DNA from: CAVVMA01 sp963830715
GTDB taxonomy: Bacteria; Desulfobacterota; Binatia; Binatales; Binataceae
Direction of reading: 5' to 3'
Length of the DNA stretch: 64,000 nucleotides
NCBI GenBank assembly: GCA_963830715.1
Contig: CAWHNS010000001.1
Location: 1 to 64,000, forward strand
Under the pieces are notes generated by a model that was not told the DNA's origin, did no database searches, and saw only the letters and a program-made list of their open reading frames with translations. Below, one piece after another: positions 54,726 to 63,028 of the stretch. How positions within the stretch are numbered: position 1 is the first letter of the stretch; every line of letters starts with the position of its first letter. A program made the position numbers and the translations under genes.

Positions 54726-54905
54726 ATGGCCTTCGTAATCTGTGACGATCACAACCAGAGCGTCGAGGCTGACGGGATCGACCCGAAGACCGCGAAGCAG
54801 CTCATGCTGAGCGACGCGAAAGGCAATCCGACCCGGATCGAGCAGGAGCTGATCGAGTTCGGCAAGGTTCATCGCGATTGCAACATCCGGATTCTCGCCG
54901 ACTGA
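54726..54905 (+). CDS. Small hypothetical protein (59 residues)
   Basis: ATG 54726 starts AFVICDDHNQSVEADGIDPK, then TAKQLMLSDAKGNPTRIEQE, ending HRDCNIRILAD. It is soluble and acidic with no recognised domain. It begins 141 bases from the divergent thiolase gene and ends 78 bases before the tRNA gene. Codon use is ordinary for the region. Moderate confidence only because of its size. Confidence 0.55.
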   Translation: MAFVICDDHNQSVEADGIDPKTAKQLMLSDAKGNPTRIEQELIEFGKVHRDCNIRILAD

Positions 54906-54983
54906 CTCGGCGCTGATCCGATCTCGCCGCGATCCGCGCGCACTCGTATTGACCCACTCTCAAGGCGCCGAATACACTGCGCT

Positions 54984-55060
54984 GGCGGGGTGGAGCAGTC
55001 TGGTAGCTCGCCGGGCTCATAACCCGGAGGTCGAAGGTTCAAATCCTTCCCCCGCAACCA
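54984..55060 (+). tRNA. Initiator tRNA-fMet (anticodon CAT)
   Basis: 77 nucleotides with encoded CCA. The acceptor stem GGCGGGG pairs with CCCCGCA except at position 1-72 (G-A), the mismatch that marks initiators. The anticodon stem CCGGG/CCCGG carries the three consecutive G-C pairs of initiator tRNA, with loop CTCATAA. The T stem-loop GAAGG-TTCAAAT-CCTTC is complete. Confidence 0.96.
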
Positions 55061-55112
55061 TCGAGTGCCCCCCCTTCACTGGCTGCCGATCTTTACATCG
55101 CCGGAGTGTACT

Positions 55113-55226
55113 GTCATTCTCGCGCGTCTGTTTGACTGGCGCGCGAGGAATCCCGGATTCCACCGCGGGCGGGGCGCCGGGATTCCTCACGCGCGCCAGA
55201 CAAACAGACGCGCGCGGGAATGACAG
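55113..55226. repeat. Large imperfect palindrome (REP-like element)
   Basis: The left arm 55113-55156 (CTGTCATTCTCGCGCGTCTG, then TTTGACTGGCGCGCGAGGAATCCCGG) and the right arm 55177-55226 are inverted copies with only a few mismatches or two-base gaps, around a 20-base loop. A transcript would fold into a very stable hairpin of about 45 pairs. It lies between tRNA-fMet and the hydrolase gene and supplies the 3' end of that reading frame. Confidence 0.85.
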
Positions 55227-56082
55227 AATGAGAAAGCGTGCGCGCTAAGCGCGTGAGGAACTCGTCGATCGCCCTGAGCGATTCCGGCTCGACCAATGAC
55301 GGGGCGTGGCCGACGCCGGGGACCTCGGCAAGGCGGACGCCGGTCAGGACGCGGCACATCCGCTCGGCGGTCGCTGGCGAGAGTACGTCGCTTTCGGCGC
55401 CGCGCACGATGAGGATCGGCGCTGTGATGCGCGCGTATTGCATCCAGAGGTCCGGCATCCGTGCGGCTGCACCGGCGGCGCGCATCGATCGGCGCACCCG
55501 GGATCCATCTTCCAGACGAGGCCGGCCGTTCGGACCCGGCTTGACCGTCCACTTGACGAATTCGAGCGCCGCCGGTTCGGAGAGTTTCGCGAACGGCGGG
55601 TAGGTCCGGCGGTAGTAAGCCGCGACTTCGGACAGATTGGCGAACTCGGAAGGCGCCTCTCCGACGTAGTTTCCGATCCGCTTTGCGCCGGCCGGATCGA
55701 TTTCGGGTCCGATGTCGTTCAGCACCAGCTTCACGACCCGGTCGGGATACCCGCCGGCATGGGCCATCGAGATGATTCCGCCCATCGAGGTGCCGATCAG
55801 CGTGACCTTGGCGATGTCGAGCTGGTCCAGAATCGCCGCGAGATCGGTCACGTAGCTGGGGACCGTGTAGTCCGTCGGCGGACCCCATTGACTATCGCCG
55901 CGCCCGCGAACGTCGATCGCGATCGCGTGATAGGCCGGCACCAGATGCGGTGCGAGCGCGTCGAAATTGTGCGCGTTGCCGGTCAGCCCGTGGATGCAGA
56001 CCAGCCACGGGTTTCCCTCGCCGCCGTGGTCGATGTAATGAAGCCGGAGACCGTTCGCGGTTACCGATTTGCTGGTCGCCAT
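55114..56082 (-). CDS. Alpha/beta-fold hydrolase
   Basis: 322 residues as read from ATG 56082. The oxyanion region is LVCIHGLTGNAHNF and the nucleophile elbow is VTLIGTSMGGIISMAHAGG (Ser near residue 105). The acid lies around ILIVRGAESDVLSP and the catalytic His is in VPGVGHAPSLVEPE. The last 36 residues (from SVIPARVCLSGAREE on) are encoded by the large palindrome and are not part of the fold. The natural end is probably near residue 285. Substrate unknown; esterase, lipase or dienelactone-type activity is possible. Confidence 0.88.
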   Translation of the reverse strand: MATSKSVTANGLRLHYIDHGGEGNPWLVCIHGLTGNAHNFDALAPHLVPAYHAIAIDVRGRGDSQWGPPTDYTVPSYVTDLAAILDQLDIAKVTLIGTSMGGIISMAHAGGYPDRVVKLVLNDIGPEIDPAGAKRIGNYVGEAPSEFANLSEVAAYYRRTYPPFAKLSEPAALEFVKWTVKPGPNGRPRLEDGSRVRRSMRAAGAAARMPDLWMQYARITAPILIVRGAESDVLSPATAERMCRVLTGVRLAEVPGVGHAPSLVEPESLRAIDEFLTRLARTLSHSVIPARVCLSGAREESRRPARGGIRDSSRASQTDARE

Positions 56083-56253
56083 CGGGGGAATCACTCTCGC
56101 TTGCGGATTTGAAAATCGCGATCGATGCTATCAGAAGGCGGTGGGACTTCCCAACTTCTCAGGCGAGTTCGGCTGGGGCGATTTTTTCGATTGGTTTGGC
56201 CGCCTGTGTCAGGCTACGCTAGAATGTGCGCCGGGAGGAGCGGGGAACTCTAG

Positions 56254-56889
56254 ATGCATCAGGTCAGCCCGGCTCACATTAGTAGAGTCATAGCGTCGTG
56301 GGGCTACCTGGGCATCTTTGTATGCGTGTTCGTCGGCAATCTTGGCATCCCGGTGCCCGAAGAGACCGTGGTGCTCACCGCGGGATTCCTCGCGGGCCGT
56401 CAACTCCTGGACGTGAGGCTCGTTTACATCGTGGTCATCTTGAGCGCGATCGCCGGCGACAGCAGCGGATACCTGATTGGGAGAACGGGGGGCCAGAAGC
56501 TGCTCGATCGGCTCGGCAAGATGTTCAGCTTCGTGCGCCATCGGCGGGAGCGATTCGAGAGCTTTTTCCACGCGCACGGCAACAAGGCCGTCTTCATGGC
56601 GCGCTTCATCACCGGCTTGCGCTTCATGGCGGGCCCGATGGCGGGCGCGGCTGGAATGAGGTTCTCGCGATTCCTCAGATGGAACGTGATGGGCGCGATA
56701 TGCTGGTGCACCTTGATGGTGAGCGGCGGCTGGGTGGTCGGCGACGAGTTGGACAGGATCGTCCGCGTCGTCCCCGCCGCCGGGTACGCGCGTTCGTGGA
56801 TGGGTGTCGCCGTAACCCTGCTGATCCTCTTCTTCGCTATATTCTTGTGGCGTGAGCGCCATCCCGCCTCGTCGGATCCTCCTTCCTGA
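56254..56889 (+). CDS. DedA-family membrane protein
   Basis: 211 residues, integral membrane. Conserved DedA motifs are present: FVGNLGIPVPEETVVLTAGF with the acidic E-E pair, GDSSGYLIGRTGG, and FMARFITGLRFMAGPMAGAAGM with the essential Arg pair, followed by FLRWNVMGAICW. DedA proteins are proposed lipid (undecaprenyl-phosphate or phospholipid) scramblases or translocases needed for envelope integrity. The next gene's start overlaps it by 38 bases. Confidence 0.93.
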   Translation: MHQVSPAHISRVIASWGYLGIFVCVFVGNLGIPVPEETVVLTAGFLAGRQLLDVRLVYIVVILSAIAGDSSGYLIGRTGGQKLLDRLGKMFSFVRHRRERFESFFHAHGNKAVFMARFITGLRFMAGPMAGAAGMRFSRFLRWNVMGAICWCTLMVSGGWVVGDELDRIVRVVPAAGYARSWMGVAVTLLILFFAIFLWRERHPASSDPPS

Positions 56890-57550
56890 ATTTCGCATTC
56901 CCGTTCTGATCGTGTTCGCGGCGCTAACGCTGGCCGGCTGCCGGCATCGCGCGCCAGTGCTCGATCTTCATTACCTGCCCGGTTTCGTTCCCGGAACACG
57001 AAACGTCTTCGCTCCCGTTATCGTGGCGATTGCGCCTCCCGGCGGGCTTGCGGTTCGGGACCGCCTCGAGCTCGGCGCGGTGATCGGCCCGGACGCCAGC
57101 GTCGAACGCAAACTCTACGCGGGAGATCTGCAGAAGCTGATCGCTGACGGGATCGCGCGCGCATTGGCGGACGCGGGGCTTCGGCCCGTGCTGATCGACG
57201 CGATGCCGCCGAACAAGAAGCCTCCCGGAGACGCCGAATTCCTTCTCGTTACCGCGCTCGAGGATTTGCGCACAGAAAAGCGTTTCGGCGCCGAGACCAC
57301 CGTTCACGGACGTTACTTCACGATGCACTCCCGCGCCGCGATCGGCGTGAAGCTTCTCGACGCCGGCGGGCGCGAGCTGTTTTCGGGCACCGTCACCGGC
57401 GTCGAGGATGAACCGCCGGCGCCGGTCGGCGGCGAGGTCTTCCTGCCTCTGGAGACCGATCCGGCCGAGTCGCTATCGGTCGCGCTCTCCCGCGCGATTG
57501 GCGCGATAATCCTGGAGCCGGGCATCCGCCGAGCGATCGCGCATTCGTAG
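56852..57550 (+). CDS. Putative lipoprotein of unknown function
   Basis: 232 residues from GTG 56852. A signal peptide ends in the lipobox LTLAGC with lipidated C30. The mature part has AVRDRLELGAVIGPDASVER, KLYAGDLQKLIADGIARALA, and beta strands EFLLVTALEDLRTEKRFGAE. This layout recalls YajG-like or other outer-membrane lipoproteins that carry an 'ABC-type helper' alpha/beta fold, but I cannot name a family. It overlaps the dedA-like gene, so both are probably expressed together at the envelope. Confidence 0.78.
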   Translation: MSAIPPRRILLPEFRIPVLIVFAALTLAGCRHRAPVLDLHYLPGFVPGTRNVFAPVIVAIAPPGGLAVRDRLELGAVIGPDASVERKLYAGDLQKLIADGIARALADAGLRPVLIDAMPPNKKPPGDAEFLLVTALEDLRTEKRFGAETTVHGRYFTMHSRAAIGVKLLDAGGRELFSGTVTGVEDEPPAPVGGEVFLPLETDPAESLSVALSRAIGAIILEPGIRRAIAHS

Positions 57551-57638
57551 TGCGCATCGGAAGGGAAGGGCGGCGGCCGCGCGGTTTGCATCGGCGCGCT
57601 CCGCAATCTAGCGTGCATCTGAATCGGAGGATTTAACG

Positions 57639-58199
57639 ATGGCGCTGATTCCCTATGTCGATGAGAAAAACGCTCCGGAGAGCGTGCGCGAGGTGCTGGC
57701 GCGAACGCCGGTGAAGCTCAACGTTACCCGGATGGTCGCAAACTCGGAGGCCGCGTTCCGTCCGTTCTCGCGACTGGGCAATGCGCTGCTGACCAAGGCC
57801 AGGCTCGACGCGAGGCTCCGCGAGCTCGCGATCCTGCGCACGGCGAAGGTGAGCAAGTCGGTCTATGAATGGACGCAGCATGTTCCGATCGCGAAGGGCG
57901 CCGGCGTCACCGACGATCAGGTCGCCGCGATCGAGAACTGGGAGAACGCGAAGTGTTACGGCGATCTCGACCGGCTGGTGCTGCGCTTCACCGATGAAGT
58001 CGCGTGCGACGTCAAGGGCCGCCCCGAAACGCTGGCGGCTCTCGCCAGGCATCTGGGATCATCCGAGCTGGTCGAGTTGATCCTGTCGATCGGGTTCTGG
58101 GGGATGGTCGCGCGGCTGCTGGAGACCACCGAGGTTGAACTGGAGGAATTCGCTGGCAAGATAAACCTGCTCGCCGGCGCGACGAGCTCGAGGCGCTGA
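57639..58199 (+). CDS. Carboxymuconolactone decarboxylase (CMD/AhpD-fold) family protein
   Basis: 186 residues, all helical. ELAILRTAKVSKSVYEWTQH and VPIAKGAGVTDDQVAAIEN form the CMD core. The CxxC pair of AhpD-type peroxidases is absent: the site reads SVYEWTQH. That leaves the decarboxylase-like or uncharacterised CMD subgroup. It follows the lipoprotein by 88 bases. Cytosolic; reaction unknown. Confidence 0.88.
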   Translation: MALIPYVDEKNAPESVREVLARTPVKLNVTRMVANSEAAFRPFSRLGNALLTKARLDARLRELAILRTAKVSKSVYEWTQHVPIAKGAGVTDDQVAAIENWENAKCYGDLDRLVLRFTDEVACDVKGRPETLAALARHLGSSELVELILSIGFWGMVARLLETTEVELEEFAGKINLLAGATSSRR

Positions 58200-58212
58200 T
58201 AACTGCGGACGG

Positions 58213-58482
58213 CTATTCGCCGTGCCTGCTCGCCCAGAACTCGCTCGAAGTCACGACCGGAACGATTTCGAACTCGATCAGGTCGTCCCAGCGGCTGACC
58301 CAGGTGCTCAGTAATCCGGGATCCGATGTTTCCATGACCTGGAAGCATCGGGTGCCCGTCGAATCGATCCAGCTCGCGTGGTAGGCGACGCCCTCGGGAA
58401 GCATCCGCCCGCTATTCCGGAACCGATCGCCAATCGGGTTCGGGTCGCCGTGCCTGAAACGTTCAATGACCATAAACAGCAT
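58213..58482 (-). CDS. DUF3303-like small protein
   Basis: 89 residues from ATG 58482: MLFMVIERFRHGDPNPIGDR, then GVAYHASWIDSTGTRCFQVM and SRWDDLIEFEIVPVVTSSEF. This matches the dimeric alpha/beta-barrel DUF3303 family of unknown role. The frame stays open upstream to 59430, but that part is antisense to the inositol-phosphate synthase gene, so I cut it at this ATG. It is convergent with the CMD gene. Confidence 0.78.
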   Translation of the reverse strand: MLFMVIERFRHGDPNPIGDRFRNSGRMLPEGVAYHASWIDSTGTRCFQVMETSDPGLLSTWVSRWDDLIEFEIVPVVTSSEFWASRHGE

Positions 58483-58632
58483 GAAATGGAAGCGTAACGC
58501 ACTCGCCGCTGCGCGACTATATTTACTTGGCGCCTTTGCTCCTATAAAAGCTGATAAACTCCAGGCGGTGGTCGAAGTCACGGCGAAAGCGCCGCGAGTC
58601 TTCTTTGGAAGACGGTGGGCCAGGTCCAGCAC

Positions 58633-59736
58633 ATGACCAAAATTCGTCTCGCAATCGTCGGTGTGGGAAACTGCGCCTCGTCGTTTCTCCAGGGGCTGGA
58701 GTATTACAAGCATGCCCCCTCGGATGCGCGGCGCAATCCTGCCGGGCTGATGCATTACGAGCTCGGCGGCTACAAGCCCGGCGATATCGAGGTTGCCTGC
58801 GCCTTCGACATCGACGCGCGCAAGGTCGGCCGTCCGCTTGAAGAGGCCTGCTTCGCGCCGCCCAACAATACGATCACGATCTGGCGCGACCTGCCCAAAT
58901 TCGGCGTGCGCGTCGATATGGGCGAAGTGCTCGACGGTGTCGCCGCGCACATGGCGAGCTATCCGCCCGAGCGTACGTTCGTGGTGGCGGCGAACGCGCC
59001 CGTCGATATCGAGCGGCGCCTGAAGGAGAGCGGCGCCGAAGTGATGCTGTGCTATCTGCCGGTTGGCAGCCAGGCGGCGGTCGAGCGATACGCGCGCGCC
59101 TGCCTCGAGACCGGCGTGAGCCTGATCAATTGTATGCCGGTGTTCATCGTCTCGGACGAAAAATGGGCCACGCAGTTTGCCGAGCGCAAGATTCCCGTGG
59201 TGGGCGACGACGTCAAGTCGCAGCTCGGATCGACCATCCTGCATCGAACGATCATGAAGCTGTTCGCCGATCGCGGAATCCGCGTGCGGCACACCTACCA
59301 GCTCAACACCGGCGGCAACACCGACTTCCTGAACATGCTCGATCGCGAGCGCCTGGGCTCCAAGCGCAAGTCCAAAACCGAGGCGGTGCAGAGCGTGTTG
59401 CCGGAGCGATTGCCCGACGTCGACGTGCATATCGGCCCGTCCGACTACGTCGCCTGGCAGAACGACAACAAGGTCTGCTTCCTCAGAATCGAGGGCGAAG
59501 GCTTCGGCGGCATCCCGATCGAGCTGGAACTGCGGATGTCGGTGCAGGACTCGCCCAACTCGGGCGGCGTGGTGATCGACGCGATCCGATGCGTCAAGCT
59601 CGGGCGCGATCGCAAGATCGGCGGCCCGCTATACTCGATCGCGGCCTATACGATGAAGCATCCGCCGCGTCAGATCGCCGACGATATCGCGCGCGATCGC
59701 GTCGAGAAATTCATCGCCGGCGAGATCGAACGCTGA
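58633..59736 (+). CDS. ino1: Inositol-3-phosphate synthase
   Basis: 367 residues from ATG 58633; GTG 58615 is an alternative. It turns glucose-6-phosphate into 1L-myo-inositol 3-phosphate using NAD+. The N-terminal Rossmann motif is LAIVGVGNCASSFLQGLEYY. The catalytic domain has IPVVGDDVKSQLGSTILHRT, VRHTYQLNTGGNTDFLNMLD, and the Lys-rich KRKSKTEAVQSVLPE. It is the bacterial/actinobacterial-length enzyme. The product could serve inositol phospholipids or compatible solutes; no partner gene is in the window. Confidence 0.94.
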   Translation: MTKIRLAIVGVGNCASSFLQGLEYYKHAPSDARRNPAGLMHYELGGYKPGDIEVACAFDIDARKVGRPLEEACFAPPNNTITIWRDLPKFGVRVDMGEVLDGVAAHMASYPPERTFVVAANAPVDIERRLKESGAEVMLCYLPVGSQAAVERYARACLETGVSLINCMPVFIVSDEKWATQFAERKIPVVGDDVKSQLGSTILHRTIMKLFADRGIRVRHTYQLNTGGNTDFLNMLDRERLGSKRKSKTEAVQSVLPERLPDVDVHIGPSDYVAWQNDNKVCFLRIEGEGFGGIPIELELRMSVQDSPNSGGVVIDAIRCVKLGRDRKIGGPLYSIAAYTMKHPPRQIADDIARDRVEKFIAGEIER

Positions 59737-59748
59737 GGAAGGGCTTTT

Positions 59749-59827
59749 ACCACGAAGGCACAAAGACACTAAGGGAAGAAAATCTTCTTTGTGCCTTTCC
59801 GGCTTTGTGTCTTCGTGCCTCCGTGGT
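59749..59827. repeat. Dispersed CCACGAAGGCACAAAG-type repeat with inverted arms
   Basis: ACCACGAAGGCACAAAGACA at the left and GTGTCTTCGTGCCTCCGTGGT at the right are inverted copies, with a second inner pair (AAAATCTTCTTTGTGCC). Related sequence lies at 15608-15668 and 21520-21547. It separates the inositol-phosphate synthase gene from coaBC and could fold in the transcript. Confidence 0.78.
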
Positions 59828-59853
59828 TGATTGTTTCCTATAATTAAGCCGCG

Positions 59854-61086
59854 ATGAGCGCGCTCTCGGACAAGACGATCGTGGTCGGCGTAAGCGGCGG
59901 GATCGCCGCGTACAAATCCGCCGAACTGGTGCGGCTGCTCGTGACGCGCGGCGCCAGGGTCCGCGTGATGATGACGCGCAACGCCTGCGAATTCATCACG
60001 CCGCTCACGCTTCAGACGCTCAGCCAGAATCCGGTCGCGACAGACACCTTCAGCCTGACCCAGGAATCCGAGATCGGCCATATCCGGCTGGCCGACAGCG
60101 CCGACGCGATCGTGATCGCGCCGGCCACCGCCGATCTGATCGCCAAAGCCGCAGTGGGAATCGCGGACGACCTGGTGACCACGGTGCTGCTCGCCGCGCG
60201 ATGTCCCGTCGGGTTCGCGCCCGCGATGAACGTACACATGTACGGGCATCCGGCGGTGGTCGAGAACCTGGCGCGCCTCAAGTCGCGCGGCGCCGTGATT
60301 ATCGAGCCCGGCGAGGGCGAGTTGGCTTGCGGCTACGAAGGCAAGGGGCGTCTTGCCGAACCGGCAGTCATCGTCGAGGAGCTCGAGCGGATACTTTCGC
60401 GGCACGACCAGGCCGAAGAGCGGATCCTGGTGACCGCCGGCCCGACCCAGGAAGCGATCGATCCGGTGCGGTTCGTCTCCAATCGATCGTCGGGCAAGAT
60501 GGGCTTCGCGATCGCGAGGGCGGCGTGGCGCCGCGGCGCGGCGGTGAAGCTCATCACCGGACCCTCGGCGATCGCAACGCCGCACGGCGTCGAGCGGATC
60601 GATACCGCCAGCGCCGCCGAGATGCTGGGCGCATTGTCGCGCAACTTCCCGTGGTGCTCGATACTCGTGATGTCGGCGGCGGTCGCGGATTTTCGTCCCG
60701 CGCGTCCGGCCGCGCACAAGCTCAAGAAGAACGAGGGCGGACTCAAGCTCGAACTCGAGGCGATCGCGGATCGGCTGCCGGCGCTGGCGGCGAAGAAGGA
60801 ACGCCGAATCATGGTCGGCTTCGCGGCCGAGACCGGCGATCTCGAGGACAATGCCCGCGAGAAGCTCAAGCGCAAGAAGCTCGACCTGATCGTCGCCAAC
60901 GACGTGACGCAGGAAGGCGCCGGCTTCGGCACGGACACTAATATCGTCACGATCGTGGGCGCTGACGGGCGCTCCCAGAGCCATCCCAAGCTGTCGAAGG
61001 ACGAGGTGGCGGATCTGATCCTCGATCGCGTCGCTGCGATGCGCGCCGGCAAGACGAATCCCCGCGCGCTCAGCGCAGTGAAGTGA
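59854..61086 (+). CDS. coaBC: Bifunctional phosphopantothenoylcysteine decarboxylase/phosphopantothenate-cysteine ligase
   Basis: 410 residues. CoaC domain first: VVGVSGGIAAYKSAELVRLL, the substrate site HIRLADSADAIVIAPATADL, and PAMNVHMYGHPAVVENLARL (PxMNxxMW-like motif). CoaB domain next: ILVTAGPTQEAIDPVRFVSN, SSGKMGFAIARAAWRRGAAV, and KLKKNEGGLKLELEAIADRL with the KxKK motif. It performs steps two and three of coenzyme A synthesis. Two zinc-ribbon genes follow after a 175-base gap with no gene that I can see. Confidence 0.96.
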   Translation: MSALSDKTIVVGVSGGIAAYKSAELVRLLVTRGARVRVMMTRNACEFITPLTLQTLSQNPVATDTFSLTQESEIGHIRLADSADAIVIAPATADLIAKAAVGIADDLVTTVLLAARCPVGFAPAMNVHMYGHPAVVENLARLKSRGAVIIEPGEGELACGYEGKGRLAEPAVIVEELERILSRHDQAEERILVTAGPTQEAIDPVRFVSNRSSGKMGFAIARAAWRRGAAVKLITGPSAIATPHGVERIDTASAAEMLGALSRNFPWCSILVMSAAVADFRPARPAAHKLKKNEGGLKLELEAIADRLPALAAKKERRIMVGFAAETGDLEDNAREKLKRKKLDLIVANDVTQEGAGFGTDTNIVTIVGADGRSQSHPKLSKDEVADLILDRVAAMRAGKTNPRALSAVK

Positions 61087-61261
61087 CCCTGCTGCGGCGG
61101 GACCTGCGAGGGACGAAATCTATTGATATACTTCGCTCTGACGTTTAGGCTGATGACTGCGGCTGCGACGAGGGCGGAGCTGGTGAGGAGGCCAAGGGGC
61201 GGAGATTCCTGACCCGATTCGATTTGGCATTACGTTTCAGAATTTGCCACATAGTTAAATC

Positions 61262-61432
61262 ATGGCGGAAAAGAAAGCTAAGACTGCGGAAAAGGCCGGC
61301 GAGGCTTCGCGCAAGCATCTGTGTCCCAGTTGCGGCGCCGAAAGTAAGGTTATCATGTACGCCGGTTTCGGCCGGCACGGCTACTTCTGGGTTTGCGACA
61401 AGAATTGCGGATACACGGCGCGCACCCGGTAG
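61262..61432 (+). CDS. Small zinc-ribbon protein (56 residues)
   Basis: ATG 61262 gives a Lys/Ala-rich start (AEKKAKTAEKAGEASRK), then LCPSCGAESKVIMYAGFGRH, GYFWVCDKNCGYTARTR. The CPSC and CDKNC pairs make a zinc ribbon with a basic tail, similar in size to ribosome- or transcription-associated ribbons. The family is not recognised. It lies 15 bases before the next gene on the same strand. Confidence 0.68.
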   Translation: MAEKKAKTAEKAGEASRKHLCPSCGAESKVIMYAGFGRHGYFWVCDKNCGYTARTR

Positions 61433-61447
61433 AGGAGGTTCGAGGCG

Positions 61448-61786
61448 ATGGCAAGAGCTCGCAAGAGCAAGTCATCCAAACGCGACCTTTACGCGGGATT
61501 CGCGGACCCGGCAGACGAAGTCGAGGACAGCGACCTCCCCAAAGACGAAGCCGGCCGCCGCAAGATCAAGCGCCAGTACGCCGAGTTGCTCGGGATTCGA
61601 ATCGAGAAGCTGCGCGGGCGGATCCTTAATCGCGAGCGGATCAACAAGACCATCGAGGGCATCTATTTCATCTGCGCCCGATGCCTCAAGGTCTGCCATT
61701 CGCTCGACGACGGCCTGGCCGAGGATCCCACCAACGAGCGCAACACCTGCACCAAATGCGCCAAGTCCCGGACCGCCGCCGCATAG
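61448..61786 (+). CDS. Zinc-ribbon protein of unknown function (112 residues)
   Basis: A strong ribosome site (GAGGAGG) precedes ATG 61448. The N-terminus is basic (ARARKSKSSKRDLYAGFADP), the middle is helical (RRKIKRQYAELLGIRIEKLR), and the C-terminus carries a CARC...CTKC zinc site (YFICARCLKVCHSLDDGLAE, then NTCTKCAKSRT). It resembles DksA/TraR-like layouts in outline only. It is paired with the 56-residue ribbon gene, so a shared nucleic-acid role is possible (inference). Confidence 0.75.
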   Translation: MARARKSKSSKRDLYAGFADPADEVEDSDLPKDEAGRRKIKRQYAELLGIRIEKLRGRILNRERINKTIEGIYFICARCLKVCHSLDDGLAEDPTNERNTCTKCAKSRTAAA

Positions 61787-61897
61787 CCGCCCGGCGCTTG
61801 TTTCTTTCCTCCTTCGGTCGCAACGGGCGTCGCTGGCGCGCCATTCATTCCAGAGCGCTTCGGAAGCCGCAACAGAAAACGAATAGCGCGGCCACGT

Positions 61898-62569
61898 TCA
61901 GGGTCTCTGCGATGGTGCTTTCCCGCCATATAGCCAGGTGATCCGGCTTGCGGCGGTTATATCAATGTCAACCTGTTTGGCGACCGCGAGAAACAGGACG
62001 CTGGGATCGCTGAGGCCCCATTCGACGTAAGGAACAGAGAAGTGCGCGGTCGCGACAAGATTATCGTCGATCAGCGTTCCATGCGCGTCGATCACGATGT
62101 CATGCTCCATGCCGTGTAACTTCAGCAAGCCCTCAAGTCTGGCCTGGAAACCACCTCCCCGGTCGAGGTGTCCATCAATGTGCAGCGGGCTGAAAGTGAT
62201 CTCCGGATACTTCGCCGCTTCGAGGACGCCGTTCGTCATGCGATTGTCGCGCAGCGGGTTGCCGCTATCTCCGCTTGCGGCATCCACCACGATCGTGCCT
62301 TCGGCTTTGCCGGTGGCCGAGTCAGCTTTGATGATCCCGCCTTTGAGCTGAAATTTGCCGTGTGTGGTATGGAGCGCGCCGCCCAGCCTGAACTCCACCA
62401 GTGTCTTTGACGGTTCCAGGGTGACAACGCCCACGCGCGATTCAGCCACAGTTGCCGAGACGGGAATACCGGCGAACGCCGGCGAAAGCGCCATGACTGC
62501 TCCAAGTGCCAGGACGATTCGGCGAGCGGGCACCCTGAATTGAGGCTTCGAGAGTCGCAAACGCGGCAT
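61898..62569 (-). CDS. YceI-family periplasmic lipid-binding protein
   Basis: 223 residues with an N-terminal signal peptide (IVLALGAVMALSPAFAGIPV). The lipocalin-like YceI barrel is shown by VGVVTLEPSKTLVEFRLGGA, LHTTHGKFQLKGGIIKADSA, DSGNPLRDNRMTNGVLEAAK and YPEITFSPLHIDGHL. These proteins bind polyisoprenoids or amphiphiles in the periplasm. It follows the haem-binding lipoprotein gene on the same strand by 19 bases, so both belong to one envelope operon with the FAD enzyme upstream. Confidence 0.9.
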   Translation of the reverse strand: MPRLRLSKPQFRVPARRIVLALGAVMALSPAFAGIPVSATVAESRVGVVTLEPSKTLVEFRLGGALHTTHGKFQLKGGIIKADSATGKAEGTIVVDAASGDSGNPLRDNRMTNGVLEAAKYPEITFSPLHIDGHLDRGGGFQARLEGLLKLHGMEHDIVIDAHGTLIDDNLVATAHFSVPYVEWGLSDPSVLFLAVAKQVDIDITAASRITWLYGGKAPSQRP

Positions 62570-62588
62570 CCGGGAGCGATCTGGCCCG

Positions 62589-63028
62589 TTAATGCGCCGG
62601 GAGCGCCGCCAAAGCCCACTTCAGAACTGCTTGTCTCTGGTCGTCGCTCAAGCGCGCGGAGTGATCGAGGGCTGTGTAGTCACCCGGCGGCATCGAACCG
62701 GAGCTGACGGAGTTCTCGATGCTCTTCAATTCGGCCGCTTTCTTGTCGGTCATCGTAGGTTTGCCAGTCGGAGAAATTGAGCACCTTACGCGCCGAGTTG
62801 GCGGCCAGATACGTCGGCGATATAGCAGCGTACCAGGGCGCGCTCCCTCCCGTGGAATGGCAGGAATAGCAGGAGTTCTCGAGAATCGCGTTGACCTGAG
62901 GATCCGAACTGACACCGATGCCCTGCGTGGCGGCCTGGAGCCGGCATCTTCTGAGAGCTCGCGCAGCTCGATATCAGCAGCACGAGGAGAAAGAGTAACT
63001 GCAGCGAAAGTCGAGGCTTTGAAATCAT
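62589..63028 (-). CDS. Haem-binding domain lipoprotein (Haem_bd type), two frameshifts
   Basis: From ATG 63028 a lipoprotein signal (LQLLFLLVLLISSCASS, lipobox L-I-S-S-C) is followed, after a break near 62930, by DPQVNAILENSCYSCHSTGG (haem motif CYSCH) and SAPWYAAISPTYLAANSARK. A second break near 62750 leads to KKAAELKSIENSVSSGSMPP, ending LKWALAALPAH. This matches the Haem_bd family, c-type haem proteins anchored in the envelope. The start overlaps the stop of the FAD oxidoreductase (ATGA). Confidence 0.82.

Noticed and set aside
55113..55226. Palindrome as a Rho-independent terminator or as the start of a CRISPR-like array
   Set aside because: The arms are far longer than terminator stems, no T-run follows, and there are only two inverted (not direct) copies without spacers.
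61087..61261. Possible small RNA or leader before the zinc-ribbon pair
   Set aside because: A short open frame of 19 codons and no stable hairpin or conserved motif; nothing I can support.
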